Shown piece after piece: positions 1 through 9,330 of a DNA stretch of 64,000 bases. The notes under the pieces are model-generated. The model was not told the DNA's origin, ran no database searches, and saw only the letters and a program-made list of their open reading frames with translations. The stretch covers positions 225,411-289,410 of the forward strand of contig NZ_MPOH02000015.1 in NCBI RefSeq assembly GCF_001896135.2. The letters run 5' to 3'. The position numbers and the translations under genes were made by a program. This stretch comes from Streptomyces phaeoluteigriseus (GTDB taxonomy: Bacteria > Actinomycetota > Actinomycetes > Streptomycetales > Streptomycetaceae). The first letter of the stretch is position 1. Each line of letters begins with the position of its first letter.

Positions 1-159
1 ATCTCCGCACTTCCGTCAGACAGGCGACAGATCGAACCGCCCGAAACATTCGGCCTACCTGACGAACATTACGGAGCGGACTGTAGAGGTCCGTCCGGGA
101 GCGGACAAGACCGCGCGTCGGCTCCCCTGACAGAGCGGAAACGCCCACTCCGCCGGCGA

Positions 160-414
160 TCAGGCCCCGGGCGCCGCCGTCGGCGGACCATCCGTCTCGA
201 CACCGGGGCAGGCGCCGACTGAACCGTCCACACCGTCCACCACCGTCACGACACCGGGCGGGCGCCGACTGAACCGTCCACCATCCGTCTCGACATCACC
301 GGGCAGGCGCCGAGGCAGCCCACCGATGACACCGCGTAGCCACTCCCGCCCGGCTCCACCGAACCCGACCGTCGCCGAAACCTCTCGAACCATCGCTTTC
401 TCGCCCATCACCAC
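160..414 (-). CDS. Possible small protein of unknown function
   Basis: An 84-codon minus-strand ORF begins at ATG-GTG-ATG behind a purine-rich AGGTGGTGAG stretch that could act as a ribosome binding site. Codon use is G/C-rich at third positions but contains more GGT than neighbouring real genes. No domain, signal peptide or membrane segment is visible. The middle of the ORF carries the 50-bp-spaced direct repeat, so part of the coding look could be a by-product of repeat structure. I do not recognise the protein; it may not be expressed. Confidence 0.2.
   Translation of the reverse strand: MVMGEKAMVREVSATVGFGGAGREWLRGVIGGLPRRLPGDVETDGGRFSRRPPGVVTVVDGVDGSVGACPGVETDGPPTAAPGA
211..281. repeat. 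Direct repeat, two 21-bp copies
   Basis: The block GGCGCCGACTGAACCGTCCA occurs at 211 and again at 261, with a third partial copy (GGCAGGCGCCGA) near 302. The spacing between full copies is 50 bp. The related phrase CCGTCTCGAC also recurs at about 191 and 284, so the region looks like a decayed tandem duplication of roughly 50-90 bp. No function is evident. Confidence 0.6.
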
Positions 415-571
415 TCACCACCTAGGTCTTAACGGAAGCTTGACGCCGTCAGGCCCGAGATTCGTGGGCCCAAGCGTCACTCTCCGCTTACGCTGATGCC
501 GCCGTCCGCGTGATGGCCGGAAACCACGGGTCGATCGACCACACGCAGAGCGCACATCAGGAGCCCGCACG

Positions 572-2527
572 ATGGCCACCACCGAGCACCCGTCACCCGG
601 TCGTCTGCGCGCGTGGATGCTGGAGGGCCTGTCCGACATGGGCAAGGGCGGCGGCCACCAGGGTCCGCACGCCGTACCGGAACCCGCCCACAAGGGCCGG
701 CCCTGGTACCGGGTGATGTGCCTGACCGGCGTCGACTACTTCTCGACCCTCGGCTATCAGCCGGGCATCGCCGCCCTCGCGGCCGGCCTGCTCTCACCGG
801 TCGCCACGATCGTGCTGGTGGTCGTCACCCTGGCCGGCGCCCTGCCGGTCTACCGCCGGGTCGCCGAGGAGAGCCCGCACGGCGAGGGCTCGATCTCCAT
901 GCTGGAGCGGCTGCTGTCCTTCTGGAAGGGCAAGCTGTTCGTCCTGACGCTGCTCGGCTTCGCCGCCACCGACTTCCTGATCACCATCACGCTGTCCGCG
1001 GCGGACGCCTCGACCCACCTCGTCGAGAACCCGCACCTGACGGACGCGCTGCACGACAAGCAGGTGCTGATCACCCTCATCCTGGTGGCGCTGCTCGGCG
1101 CGGTCTTCCTCAAGGGCTTCCTGGAGGCGATCGGCGTCGCCGTCGCCCTGGTCGGCGTCTACCTCGCGCTGAACGCGGTCGTCGTGGCGGTCGGCCTGTG
1201 GCACGTGGCCACCGAGGCCCATGTCGTCACCGACTGGTCGAACGCCCTGACCGCCGAGCACGGGAACGTCTTCGTGATGGTCGGCGTCGCCCTGATCGTC
1301 TTCCCGAAGCTCGCCCTCGGCCTCTCCGGCTTCGAGACCGGCGTCGCCGTCATGCCGCACGTCAAGGGCGACCCCGGAGACACCGAGGAGCGGCCGACCG
1401 GCCGTATCCGCGACACCAAGAAGCTGCTCACCGTCGCCGCCCTCATCATGAGCTGCTTCCTGATCGCCACCAGCTTCATCACCACCCTGCTCATCCCGGA
1501 GAAGGAGTTCGAGCCCGGCGGCGCCGCCAACGGCCGCGCGCTCGCCTTCCTCGCGCACGACTATCTGGGCAACATATTCGGCACCGTCTACGACGTCTCC
1601 ACGATCGCCATCCTGTGGTTCGCCGGCGCCTCCGCGATGGCCGGCCTGCTCAACCTGATGCCCCGCTATCTGCCGCGGTACGGCATGGCCCCGCACTGGG
1701 CCCGCGCCGTGCGGCCCATGGTCATCGTCTTCACCCTGATCGCCTTCCTGGTCACCTGGATCTTCGACGCCGACGTCGACGCCCAGGGCGGCGCCTACGC
1801 GACCGGTGTGCTGGTGCTGATCAGTTCCGCCGCGATCGCCGTGACCATCGCCGCCCACAAGGCCGGACAGCGCAAGGCGACGATCGGCTTCGCCGTCATC
1901 TCGGCGGTGTTCCTCTACACGACGGTCGTCAACGTCATCGAACGCCCCGACGGCGTCAAGATCGGCGCCTGCTTCATCGCCGGCATCATCCTCGTCTCCC
2001 TCCTGTCCCGACTGGCCCGCGCCTTCGAGCTGCGCGTGACGAGCGTGACCCTCGACCCCCTGGCGGAACGCTTCGTCCGGGACATGGCCAGCCGGAAGAT
2101 CCGGTTCATCGCCAACGAGCCCGACCAGCGCGACAGGGCCGAATACCGCGACAAGATCGAGCAGATCCGGCAGGACAACGACGTCCCCGAGCAGGAGGAC
2201 TTCGTCTTCGTCGAGGTGACGGTCCTGGACCCCTCCGAGTTCGAGGCCGGTCTGACCGTACGCGGTGAAGTCCTGCACAGCCGCTACCGCGTCCTGACGC
2301 TGGAGTCCTCCTCCATCCCCAACGCCCTGGCCGCGCTGCTGCTGCACGTCCGTGACACCACCGGCCGCACCCCGCACATCTACTTCGAGTGGACCGAGGG
2401 CAACCCCTTCGCCAACTTCCTGCGCTTCTTCCTCTTCGGCCAGGGCGAGGTCGCTCCGGTCACCCGTGAGGTCCTGCGCGAAGCGGAACGGGACCGCACC
2501 CGCCGCCCCCGCGTCCACGCGGGCTGA
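572..2527 (+). CDS. APC-superfamily amino acid or cation permease
   Basis: This 651-residue integral membrane protein belongs to the amino acid/polyamine/organocation (APC) superfamily. About eleven or twelve hydrophobic helices fill residues 50-480. They start with the TGVDYFSTLGYQPGIAA segment, which matches the glycine-containing broken first helix of the fold. A hydrophilic C-terminal domain of about 160 residues follows and may be regulatory. The N-terminal 45 residues are cytoplasmic and basic. The ATG at 572 is 9 bases after AGGAG. The gene is monocistronic: a GC-rich palindrome follows and the next gene is 457 bp away. The substrate cannot be read from sequence; potassium or amino acids are both possible for this subfamily. 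Confidence 0.85.
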   Translation: MATTEHPSPGRLRAWMLEGLSDMGKGGGHQGPHAVPEPAHKGRPWYRVMCLTGVDYFSTLGYQPGIAALAAGLLSPVATIVLVVVTLAGALPVYRRVAEESPHGEGSISMLERLLSFWKGKLFVLTLLGFAATDFLITITLSAADASTHLVENPHLTDALHDKQVLITLILVALLGAVFLKGFLEAIGVAVALVGVYLALNAVVVAVGLWHVATEAHVVTDWSNALTAEHGNVFVMVGVALIVFPKLALGLSGFETGVAVMPHVKGDPGDTEERPTGRIRDTKKLLTVAALIMSCFLIATSFITTLLIPEKEFEPGGAANGRALAFLAHDYLGNIFGTVYDVSTIAILWFAGASAMAGLLNLMPRYLPRYGMAPHWARAVRPMVIVFTLIAFLVTWIFDADVDAQGGAYATGVLVLISSAAIAVTIAAHKAGQRKATIGFAVISAVFLYTTVVNVIERPDGVKIGACFIAGIILVSLLSRLARAFELRVTSVTLDPLAERFVRDMASRKIRFIANEPDQRDRAEYRDKIEQIRQDNDVPEQEDFVFVEVTVLDPSEFEAGLTVRGEVLHSRYRVLTLESSSIPNALAALLLHVRDTTGRTPHIYFEWTEGNPFANFLRFFLFGQGEVAPVTREVLREAERDRTRRPRVHAG

Positions 2528-2558
2528 CACCCCGGCCGACGACCTCGGCAGAACGACG

Positions 2559-2576
2559 GGGCCCGTGCACGGGCCC
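2559..2576 (+). terminator. Palindrome, likely terminator of the permease gene
   Basis: GGGCCCGTGCACGGGCCC is a perfect 18-bp inverted repeat starting 31 bases after the permease stop codon. It has no T-run, as is common for Streptomyces terminators. Confidence 0.5.
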
Positions 2577-2984
2577 GCTGCGGGAAGTCGCCGAGAAACC
2601 CGAGTCGCCATCGCCGTCGCCGACCCCGCCCGGACAGCTCCTGTCGCGGCGCCGCGCTGTCGCTCCGCCGGGCAGCCCCAGCCGGGCCCCGGGCTCTCCT
2701 GTGCGGCGCAGACCGGTCGGCGACCATGCCCGTGGAGTCGCCGCGGGTACCGCGGTGCGCCGGTCCACCGCGGGTACCGCGGTGCGCCGGTCCAGCCGGT
2801 CCGCCGGCCAGTGCCGCCGGTCCTGGCCCCCGCGCCCACCCGTCACCGCCCCGGACCTGGGGCTGGCGACAGCGGCCGTGGAGCCGCCACCGGAGCCACC
2901 GTGGGCCGGTTCACCCCGGCCGACCGGGTCCCACCTGACACCCGGACCCGGACCCTCCACCCGCCTGCCCCTATCGTGACCGGC
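2577..2984. other. Intergenic spacer between permease and TOBE regulator
   Basis: About 400 bases with no convincing gene. A long plus-strand frame runs through it into the TOBE gene, but its codon pattern upstream of 2985 is arginine/proline-rich noise. It contains the perfect 27-bp tandem duplication listed separately. The promoter of the TOBE gene should lie in the last 100 bases, but I cannot place a convincing -10/-35 pair. Confidence 0.5.
2741..2794. repeat. Perfect tandem duplication of 27 bp
   Basis: Two identical, directly adjacent 27-bp units occupy 2741-2767 and 2768-2794. Each begins CCGCGGGTACCGCGG, itself nearly palindromic with two CCGCGG hexamers, so each copy can fold. The duplication lies in non-coding DNA. 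Confidence 0.9.
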
Positions 2985-3380
2985 ATGCAGTCCTACACCA
3001 TCGGCCAGGCCGCGCGCCTGCTCGGCGTGAGCCCCGACACCGCACGCCGCTGGGCGGACGCGGGCCGGGTGCCGACGCACCGCGACGACACCGGACGCCG
3101 CCTCATCGACGGCAAGGACCTCGCCGCGTTCTCCGTCGAACTCGCCGGGTCGGGCGGCGAGGAGGGGGGCGCCTCCTACACCTCGGCCCGCAACGCGTTC
3201 CCCGGCATCGTCACCGCGATCAAGCTGGGCGACGTCGCAGCCCAGGTCGACATCCAGGCGGGCCCGCACCGCCTCGTCTCCCTCCTGACCCGCGAGGCGG
3301 TCGAGGAACTCGGCCTGGAGGTCGGCATGGAGGCCACGGCCCGGGTGAAGTCGACCAACGTCCACATCGACCGCTCCTGA
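2985..3380 (+). CDS. TOBE-domain molybdenum-responsive DNA-binding protein
   Basis: This 131-residue protein joins an N-terminal excisionase/MerR-like helix-turn-helix (residues 4-50, YTIGQAARLLGVSPDTARRW) to one C-terminal TOBE/Mop domain (residues 65-131, starting SARNAFPGIVTAIKLGDV). TOBE domains bind molybdate or tungstate oxyanions. It sits just upstream of modABC in the same direction, so it is probably the molybdate sensor and regulator of that transporter, playing the role of ModE with a different HTH. The ATG at 2985 is chosen because homology begins exactly there. Some relatives have been called molybdopterin-binding proteins. The 212-bp gap to modA suggests a separate promoter for the transporter. 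Confidence 0.85.
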   Translation: MQSYTIGQAARLLGVSPDTARRWADAGRVPTHRDDTGRRLIDGKDLAAFSVELAGSGGEEGGASYTSARNAFPGIVTAIKLGDVAAQVDIQAGPHRLVSLLTREAVEELGLEVGMEATARVKSTNVHIDRS

Positions 3381-3592
3381 GAGGCACCTCGGCCAAGAGC
3401 GCTTCGGCCAAGACCACCTCGGCCAGGAGCGGCGCGGTCACCGGCACCACAGCCGACAGTGCCGCACATGCATACCTCCAGCCGCCATCCCAGCCGCTCA
3501 TGCGAAGCCACAGGGGGACTATGCCTCGCAGATGCGGCAGTATCATCGCGGCAGGGTCCGTTCGAGGGACCGTGACGACCGAGGAGTGCACC

Positions 3593-4408
3593 GTGACGAC
3601 CCGAACCGCCCGCCCGGCCCGCCTTCAGGTGACGGGCGCGGGAGTCGCCGCGCTGCTGGTGCTGAGCGCCTGCAACTCCTCCGACGGCACCTCCTCCGGG
3701 GCCGGCTCCTCCGCGTCGGGTCCGGCGAAGGTGTCCGGCACGGTGACCGTCTTCGCGGCGGCCTCCCTCCAGGAGAGCTTCACGGCCCTGGGGAAGAAGT
3801 TCGAGAAGGCGTACCCCGGCACGGAGGTCGAGTTCAGCTTCGGCGGCAGCGACACCCTCGCCGCGAGCATCGTCAGCGGCGCCCCTGCCGACGTGTTCGC
3901 CGCCGCCAGCACCAAGACCATGACGATCGTGACGGACGCGAAGGACAACGCCTCCCCTCCCCTCACCTTCGCCCGCAACCAGCTGGAGATCGCCACCCTG
4001 CCGGGCAACCCCGACAAGGTCACCTCTCTCAAGGACCTCACGCGGTCCGGCCTCAAGGTCGTCCTGTGCGACAGGACCGTCCCGTGCGGCGCCGCCGCCC
4101 AGAAGGCCCTCGACGCGAGCGGCCTGCGGCTCACCCCGGTCTCCTACGAGCAGGACGTCAAGAGCGCCCTGACCAAGGTGGAGCTGAAGGAGGCCGACGC
4201 CGCGGTGGTGTACAGGACCGATGTGCGCGCGGCGGGTGACAAGGTGGACGGCGTGGACTTCCCCGAGTCGGCCGACGCCGTCAACGACTACCCCATCGCC
4301 CCCCTCGAGAACGCCCGGAACGCCGAGGCGGCGAAGGCCTTCGTCGCCCTCGTGCGCTCCGCCGAGGGGCAGAGGGCCCTGACCGAGGCCGGGTTCCTGA
4401 AGCCGTGA
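3593..4408 (+). CDS. modA: Molybdate ABC transporter substrate-binding lipoprotein ModA
   Basis: The 271-residue periplasmic-binding-protein-type lipoprotein captures molybdate outside the membrane and delivers it to ModBC. A lipoprotein signal ends in the lipobox LVLSAC at residues 21-26, followed by a Ser/Gly/Ala-rich linker. The mature domain begins VTVFAAASLQESFTALG, the classic ModA first strand with the Ser residues that hold the oxyanion. GTG at 3593 is preferred over the in-frame ATG at 3500 because GAGGAG lies six bases before it and it places the signal peptide at the N-terminus. modB starts inside its stop codon (GTGA overlap), so modABC is one translationally coupled operon. Confidence 0.93.
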   Translation: MTTRTARPARLQVTGAGVAALLVLSACNSSDGTSSGAGSSASGPAKVSGTVTVFAAASLQESFTALGKKFEKAYPGTEVEFSFGGSDTLAASIVSGAPADVFAAASTKTMTIVTDAKDNASPPLTFARNQLEIATLPGNPDKVTSLKDLTRSGLKVVLCDRTVPCGAAAQKALDASGLRLTPVSYEQDVKSALTKVELKEADAAVVYRTDVRAAGDKVDGVDFPESADAVNDYPIAPLENARNAEAAKAFVALVRSAEGQRALTEAGFLKP

Positions 4409-5238
4409 CGCCCCCCGCCCCCGACACCCGCAAGGGCGGCCGGCGGCCGGGCCCGATCCGCACCGGCGTCCCCTTCGCCCTCCTGTTGCCCGCCCTGCTG
4501 GGCCTGGCCTTTCTGCTGCTGCCCCTGGTCGCCCTGCTCGTCCGGGCGCCGTGGCACAGCCTGCCCGAGCAGCTGACCAGCCCCGAGGTCTGGCAGGCCC
4601 TGCGGCTGTCCCTGGTCTGCGCCACGTCGGCGACCGCGTTGAGCCTGGTGATCGGCGTGCCGCTGGCATGGCTGCTGGCCCGCACCGACTTCCCCGGCCG
4701 CGGTCTCGTCCGCGCCCTGGTGACGCTCCCGCTGGTCCTGCCCCCGGTCGTGGGCGGTGTGGCCCTTCTGCTCGCCCTCGGCCGCAACGGCGTGGTCGGG
4801 CAGTGGCTGGACGCCTGGTTCGGCATCACCCTCCCGTTCACCACGACCGGCGTCGTGCTCGCGGAGACGTTCGTGGCCATGCCGTTCCTCGTCATCAGCG
4901 TCGAGGGCACGCTGCGCGCCGCCGACCCGCGCTACGAGGAGGCCGCCACCACCCTGGGCGCCTCCCGCTTCACCGCGTTCCGCCGGGTCACGCTGCCCCT
5001 GATCGCGCCGGGCATCGCGGCGGGCGCCGTACTGGCCTGGGCACGCGCCCTGGGCGAGTTCGGGGCGACGATCACCTTCGCGGGCAACTTCCCGGGCCGC
5101 ACGCAGACGATGCCGCTCGCCGTCTACCTCGCCCTCCAGAGCGACCCGGAGGCCGCCATCGCCCTCAGCCTGGTGCTGCTGGCCGTCTCCATCGCCGTGC
5201 TGGCGGGCCTGCGCGACCGCTGGATGACCGCGTCATGA
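4405..5238 (+). CDS. modB: Molybdate ABC transporter permease ModB
   Basis: A 277-residue inner-membrane permease with about six transmembrane helices. The cytoplasmic EAA loop that docks onto ModC is visible as EEAATTLGASRFTAFRRVTLP at about residues 179-199. The gene starts at GTG overlapping the modA stop by four bases, and its own stop overlaps the modC start by four bases. Together with ModA and ModC it imports molybdate for molybdenum-cofactor biosynthesis. The length is slightly above the usual 220-230 residues because of an N-terminal extension. Confidence 0.93.
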   Translation: MTPPAPDTRKGGRRPGPIRTGVPFALLLPALLGLAFLLLPLVALLVRAPWHSLPEQLTSPEVWQALRLSLVCATSATALSLVIGVPLAWLLARTDFPGRGLVRALVTLPLVLPPVVGGVALLLALGRNGVVGQWLDAWFGITLPFTTTGVVLAETFVAMPFLVISVEGTLRAADPRYEEAATTLGASRFTAFRRVTLPLIAPGIAAGAVLAWARALGEFGATITFAGNFPGRTQTMPLAVYLALQSDPEAAIALSLVLLAVSIAVLAGLRDRWMTAS

Positions 5239-6308
5239 GCACCCCCGACGGCATCCCGCCGGACAGCGCCGAGGGCCTCGACTCCCACGTCGTGGTCGAC
5301 CGGGACGCCTTCCGCCTCGACATCACGCTGAGCGCCGCCCCCGGCGAGGTCGTGGCCCTGCTCGGCCCGAACGGCGCCGGCAAGACGACGGCCCTGCGCG
5401 CCCTCGCCGGCCTCGTCCCGCTCACCGGCGGCCACCTCCGTCTGGACGGCGACGCGTTGGAGCGTACGCCGCCGGAGTCCCGCCCGGTCGGCGTGGTCTT
5501 CCAGGACTACCTGCTGTTCCCGCACCTGAGCGCCCTCGACAATGTGGCGTTCGGTCCGCGCTGCCACGGCGCGAGCAAGGCCGAGGCACGTTCCCAGGCG
5601 GCCGGGTGGCTGGAGCGGATGGGCCTCGCCGAGCACGCGGGCGCCAGGCCCCGCAGTCTGTCCGGCGGCCAGGCCCAGCGGGTCGCCCTGGCCCGCGCCC
5701 TCGCCACACATCCCCGGCTGCTCCTGCTCGACGAACCCCTCGCCGCCCTGGACGCCCGCACCCGCCTGGAGGTACGCGCCCAACTCCGCCGCCACCTGGC
5801 CGAGTTCGAGGCGGTCGCCGTCCTCGTCACGCACGACCCGCTGGACGCCATGGTCCTCGCGGACCGCCTGGTCGTCGTCGAGCACGGCACGGTCGTACAG
5901 CAGGGCGCCCCCTCCGACATCGCCCGGCACCCGCGCACGGACTACATCGCCCAACTCGTCGGCCTGAACCTCTACCGCGGCCGGGCCGACGGCCACACCG
6001 TCCACCTCGACACGGGCCCCTCGCTCACCACCACGGAGATCCTCTCCGGGCCGGCCTTCGTCGCCTTCCCGCCCAGCGCGGTCACCCTCCACCGCGACCG
6101 CCCCACCGGCTCCAGCGCCCGCAACCTCTGGCGCTGCGAGGTCGCGGGCCTGGAGACCCACGGCGACCAGATCCGCGCCGACCTCACCGGCGAACTCCCC
6201 CTGGCCGCCGACCTCACCACGGTCGCCGCCGCCGAACTCGACCTGCATCCGGGCGCCCCGGTGTGGGCGACGGTCAAGGCGGCCCAGACACACGCCTACC
6301 CCGCCTGA
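5235..6308 (+). CDS. modC: Molybdate ABC transporter ATPase ModC
   Basis: The 357-residue ATPase powers molybdate import. Walker A is GPNGAGKTT near residue 42, the ABC signature is LSGGQ near residue 140, Walker B is LLLDEPLAALD near 160, and the switch histidine is in VTHD near 199. Residues about 285-355 form the C-terminal TOBE/Mop domain that in ModC binds molybdate and regulates transport. ATG at 5235 overlaps the modB stop (ATGA). A strong hairpin follows the gene. Confidence 0.93.
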   Translation: MSTPDGIPPDSAEGLDSHVVVDRDAFRLDITLSAAPGEVVALLGPNGAGKTTALRALAGLVPLTGGHLRLDGDALERTPPESRPVGVVFQDYLLFPHLSALDNVAFGPRCHGASKAEARSQAAGWLERMGLAEHAGARPRSLSGGQAQRVALARALATHPRLLLLDEPLAALDARTRLEVRAQLRRHLAEFEAVAVLVTHDPLDAMVLADRLVVVEHGTVVQQGAPSDIARHPRTDYIAQLVGLNLYRGRADGHTVHLDTGPSLTTTEILSGPAFVAFPPSAVTLHRDRPTGSSARNLWRCEVAGLETHGDQIRADLTGELPLAADLTTVAAAELDLHPGAPVWATVKAAQTHAYPA

Positions 6309-6327
6309 ACCACCCCCCGGCGCGCCG

Positions 6328-6361
6328 GAGGGTCCCCCGCCCTGACCGGACGGGGACCCTC
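6328..6361. terminator. Bidirectional terminator between modC and gcvP
   Basis: GAGGGTCCCC at 6328-6337 pairs perfectly with GGGGACCCTC at 6352-6361 around a 14-base loop. It lies between the convergent ends of modC and gcvP and can serve both. Confidence 0.7.
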
Positions 6362-6381
6362 GATGACGTACGGCTGCCGGA

Positions 6382-9267
6382 TCAGTCCTCGTACGCGTCC
6401 AGCGGCGGGCAGGAGCAGACCAGGTTGCGGTCGCCGTAGGCCTGGTCGATCCGGCGCACCGGCGGCCAGTACTTGTCGGCGGCGGACACCCCGGCCGGGA
6501 AGACGGCCTCCTCGCGCGAGTACGCGTGCTCCCACTCCCCGCCCAGCGCGGCGGCGGTGTGCGGAGCGTTCCGCAGGGGGTTGTCCTCGGCGGGCCACTC
6601 GCCGGCCCCGACCTTCTCGATCTCCCCGCGGATCGCGATCATCGCCTCGCAGAACCGGTCCAGCTCGGCCAGGTCCTCGGACTCGGTCGGCTCGATCATG
6701 AGCGTCCCGGCCACCGGGAACGACATCGTCGGCGCGTGGAAGCCGTAGTCGATGAGCCGCTTGGCCACGTCGTCCACGCTGACACCGGTGGCCTTCGTCA
6801 GCGGACGCAGGTCGATGATGCACTCGTGCGCGACCAGCCCGCCGGGGCCGGTGTAGAGCACCGGGTAGTGCGGTTCGAGCCGCTTGGCGACATAGTTGGC
6901 GGACAGCACGGCCACCTGCGTGGCCCGCTTCAGCCCTTCACCGCCCATGAGCCGCACATAGGCCCACGAGATCGGCAGGATCCCCGCGGAGCCCCACGGC
7001 GCGGCCGAGATCGGTCCCACGCCCGTCGCGGGCCCGGCCTCCGGCTGGAGCGGGTGGTTCGGCAGATACGGCGCCAGGTGCGACCGTACGGCCACCGGGC
7101 CGACGCCCGGACCGCCGCCGCCGTGCGGGATGCAGAACGTCTTGTGCAGGTTCAGGTGCGAGACGTCGCCACCGAAGTGCCCGGGCTTGGCGAGCCCGAC
7201 GAGCGCGTTGAGGTTGGCGCCGTCGACGTACACCTGACCGCCGGCCTCGTGCACCTGCGCGCAGATGTCGGCGACATGCTCCTCGAACACCCCGTGCGTC
7301 GACGGGTAGGTGATCATCAGCACCGCCAGCTCGTCCCGGTGCTTCTCGATCTTCGCCCGCAGGTCCTCGACGTCGATCTCGCCGTCGTCGGCGGTCTTCA
7401 CGACGACGACCTTCATCCCGGCCATCACGGCGCTCGCGGCGTTGGTGCCGTGCGCGGACGACGGAATCAGACACACGGTCCGCTGCTCGTCCCCGTTGGC
7501 CCGGTGGTATCCGCGTACGGCGAGCAGTCCGGCGAACTCGCCCTGCGACCCGGCGTTGGGCTGGAGGGACACCTTGTCGTACCCGGTGACCTCGGCGAGC
7601 CGCTCCTCCAGCTCATGGATGAGCGTCAGGTAGCCCCGCGCCTGCTCGGCGGGCGAGAAGGGGTGCAGCTGCCCGAACTCGGGCCAGGTGACCGGCTCCA
7701 TCTCGGTGGTCGCGTTGAGTTTCATCGTGCAGGAGCCCAGCGGGATCATGCCCCGGTCGAGCGCGTAGTCACGGTCGGCCAGCCTGCGCAGGTAGCGGAG
7801 CATGGCGGTCTCGGAGCGGTGCTGGTGGAAGACGGGGTGGGTGAGGATCTCGTCGCCGCGCAGCAGCCCGGCGGGCAGGGTGTCCTCCGTGACCGCGTCG
7901 AGGGCCTCGATCTCACCCTCGACCCCGAAGGCCCGCCAGACAGCGGTGACCTGGGCCCGCCCGGTGGTCTCGTCGCAGGCGATCGACACGTGGTCGGCAT
8001 CGACGAGGCGCAGGTTGACGCCGTTTCCCCGAGCTGCGGCGACGGCCTCGGCGGCCTTCGCGGGCACCCGCACGGTCAGCGTGTCGAAGTAGGAGCCGTG
8101 CACGACCTCGACGCCACCGGCGGTGAGCCCGGCGGCCAGGGTGGAGGCGTAGCGGTGGGTGCGCCGCGCGATCGCCCGAAGCCCGTCGGGCCCGTGGTAC
8201 ACGGCGTACATGCCGGCCATGACGGCGAGCAGCACCTGCGCCGTACAGATGTTGCTGGTCGCCTTCTCCCGGCGGATGTGCTGCTCACGCGTCTGCAACG
8301 CCAGCCGGTACGCCCTGTTGCCGTCCACGTCGACGGACACGCCCACGAGCCGTCCGGGCAGGCTGCGCGCGAACTTCTCGTGGACCGCCATGTATCCGGC
8401 GTGCGGTCCGCCGAAGCCCATCGGCACCCCGAACCGCTGCGTTGTCCCGACGGCTATGTCCGCGCCCAGCTCACCGGGCGAGGTCAGCAGCGTCAGCGCC
8501 AGCAGATCGGCGGCGACGGTGACGAGCGCCCCCAGTTCGTGCGCCTGCTCGATGACCGGCTTGAGGTCGCGTACGGCTCCGGAGGCGCCCGGGTACTGGA
8601 TCAGCACGCCGTTGATCTCCCGCGCGGCGATGTCGGCCGGGATTCCGTCGCTGAGGTCGGCGACGACGACCTCGACGCCGGTCGGCTCGGCGCGGGTCTC
8701 GATGACGGCGATGGTCTGCGGCAGCGCGTCCGCGTCGATCAGGAAGAGGCCCTTCTTGTTCTTCCCCATGCGTCGTGACAGGGCCATCGCCTCGGCCGCC
8801 GCCGTGCCCTCGTCGAGCAGCGAGGCACCGGAGGTCGGCAGCCCGGTCAGGTCGGCGACCATGGTCTGGAAGTTCAGCAGCGCCTCGAGCCGGCCCTGCG
8901 AGATCTCCGGCTGGTACGGCGTGTAGGCCGTGTACCAGGCCGGGTTCTCCATGACGTTGCGCAGGATGACCGGCGGGGTGAAGGTGCCGTAGTAGCCGAG
9001 CCCGATCATCGGGTCCAGGACCTGGTTGCGGTCGGCCAGCGACCGCAGTTCGGCCAGCACCTCGGCCTCGGTCCGCGCGCCGGGCAGGTCCAGCGTGTCG
9101 GCGTTCTTGATCACATCGGGGACGGCGGCGGCGGTGAGCTCGTCCAGGGAGCCGTAGCCGACCTGCGCGAGCATCTTGGCCCGCGCCTCCTGGTCGGGCC
9201 CGATGTGGCGCTGCTCGAAAGGAATTCCCTGTTCGAGGTCGGAGAGCGGAATGCGATGGGCGGTCAT
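6382..9267 (-). CDS. gcvP: Glycine dehydrogenase (decarboxylating), P-protein of the glycine cleavage system
   Basis: The 961-residue pyridoxal-phosphate enzyme decarboxylates glycine and passes the aminomethyl group to the lipoyl arm of GcvH. It is the full-length fused type, with two aminotransferase-like halves. The N-terminal half opens FEQRHIGPDQEARAKML; the C-terminal half holds the PLP lysine in the segment SHLNLHKTFCIPHGGGGPG near residue 700. ATG at 9267 is preferred over the upstream in-frame start because AGGAGG lies eight bases before it. A tandem glycine riboswitch lies in the leader, so expression should rise with glycine. gcvT and gcvH are not in this window. Confidence 0.96.
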   Translation of the reverse strand: MTAHRIPLSDLEQGIPFEQRHIGPDQEARAKMLAQVGYGSLDELTAAAVPDVIKNADTLDLPGARTEAEVLAELRSLADRNQVLDPMIGLGYYGTFTPPVILRNVMENPAWYTAYTPYQPEISQGRLEALLNFQTMVADLTGLPTSGASLLDEGTAAAEAMALSRRMGKNKKGLFLIDADALPQTIAVIETRAEPTGVEVVVADLSDGIPADIAAREINGVLIQYPGASGAVRDLKPVIEQAHELGALVTVAADLLALTLLTSPGELGADIAVGTTQRFGVPMGFGGPHAGYMAVHEKFARSLPGRLVGVSVDVDGNRAYRLALQTREQHIRREKATSNICTAQVLLAVMAGMYAVYHGPDGLRAIARRTHRYASTLAAGLTAGGVEVVHGSYFDTLTVRVPAKAAEAVAAARGNGVNLRLVDADHVSIACDETTGRAQVTAVWRAFGVEGEIEALDAVTEDTLPAGLLRGDEILTHPVFHQHRSETAMLRYLRRLADRDYALDRGMIPLGSCTMKLNATTEMEPVTWPEFGQLHPFSPAEQARGYLTLIHELEERLAEVTGYDKVSLQPNAGSQGEFAGLLAVRGYHRANGDEQRTVCLIPSSAHGTNAASAVMAGMKVVVVKTADDGEIDVEDLRAKIEKHRDELAVLMITYPSTHGVFEEHVADICAQVHEAGGQVYVDGANLNALVGLAKPGHFGGDVSHLNLHKTFCIPHGGGGPGVGPVAVRSHLAPYLPNHPLQPEAGPATGVGPISAAPWGSAGILPISWAYVRLMGGEGLKRATQVAVLSANYVAKRLEPHYPVLYTGPGGLVAHECIIDLRPLTKATGVSVDDVAKRLIDYGFHAPTMSFPVAGTLMIEPTESEDLAELDRFCEAMIAIRGEIEKVGAGEWPAEDNPLRNAPHTAAALGGEWEHAYSREEAVFPAGVSAADKYWPPVRRIDQAYGDRNLVCSCPPLDAYED

Positions 9268-9330
9268 TGCGGAGGCCTCCTGGTCAGACACGACCTTCGA
9301 GGGGCACCACTGGCGGGTACCCGGACGGCC

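Larger units (their letters stand above)
1..571. other. Intergenic region upstream of the permease
   Basis: No convincingly conserved gene is seen here. The stretch holds a direct repeat (separate entry), one weak minus-strand ORF (separate entry), and an AGGAG ribosome binding site at about 558-562 that serves the permease start at 572. I looked for a c-di-AMP (ydaO) riboswitch, which often precedes actinobacterial potassium or amino-acid transporters, and did not recognise its conserved core. Confidence 0.5.

Noticed and set aside
1..571. c-di-AMP (ydaO) riboswitch before the permease
   Set aside because: I looked for its conserved core and pseudoknot sequences and could not find them.
794..2839. 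Very long minus-strand ORF of 681 codons opposite the permease
   Set aside because: It is antisense to a conserved permease; its composition (Gly/Asp/Arg/Gln) is the shadow of GC-rich codons and no family is recognised.
6526..8778. 750-codon plus-strand ORF across gcvP
   Set aside because: Antisense shadow of gcvP; no start signal or recognisable domain.
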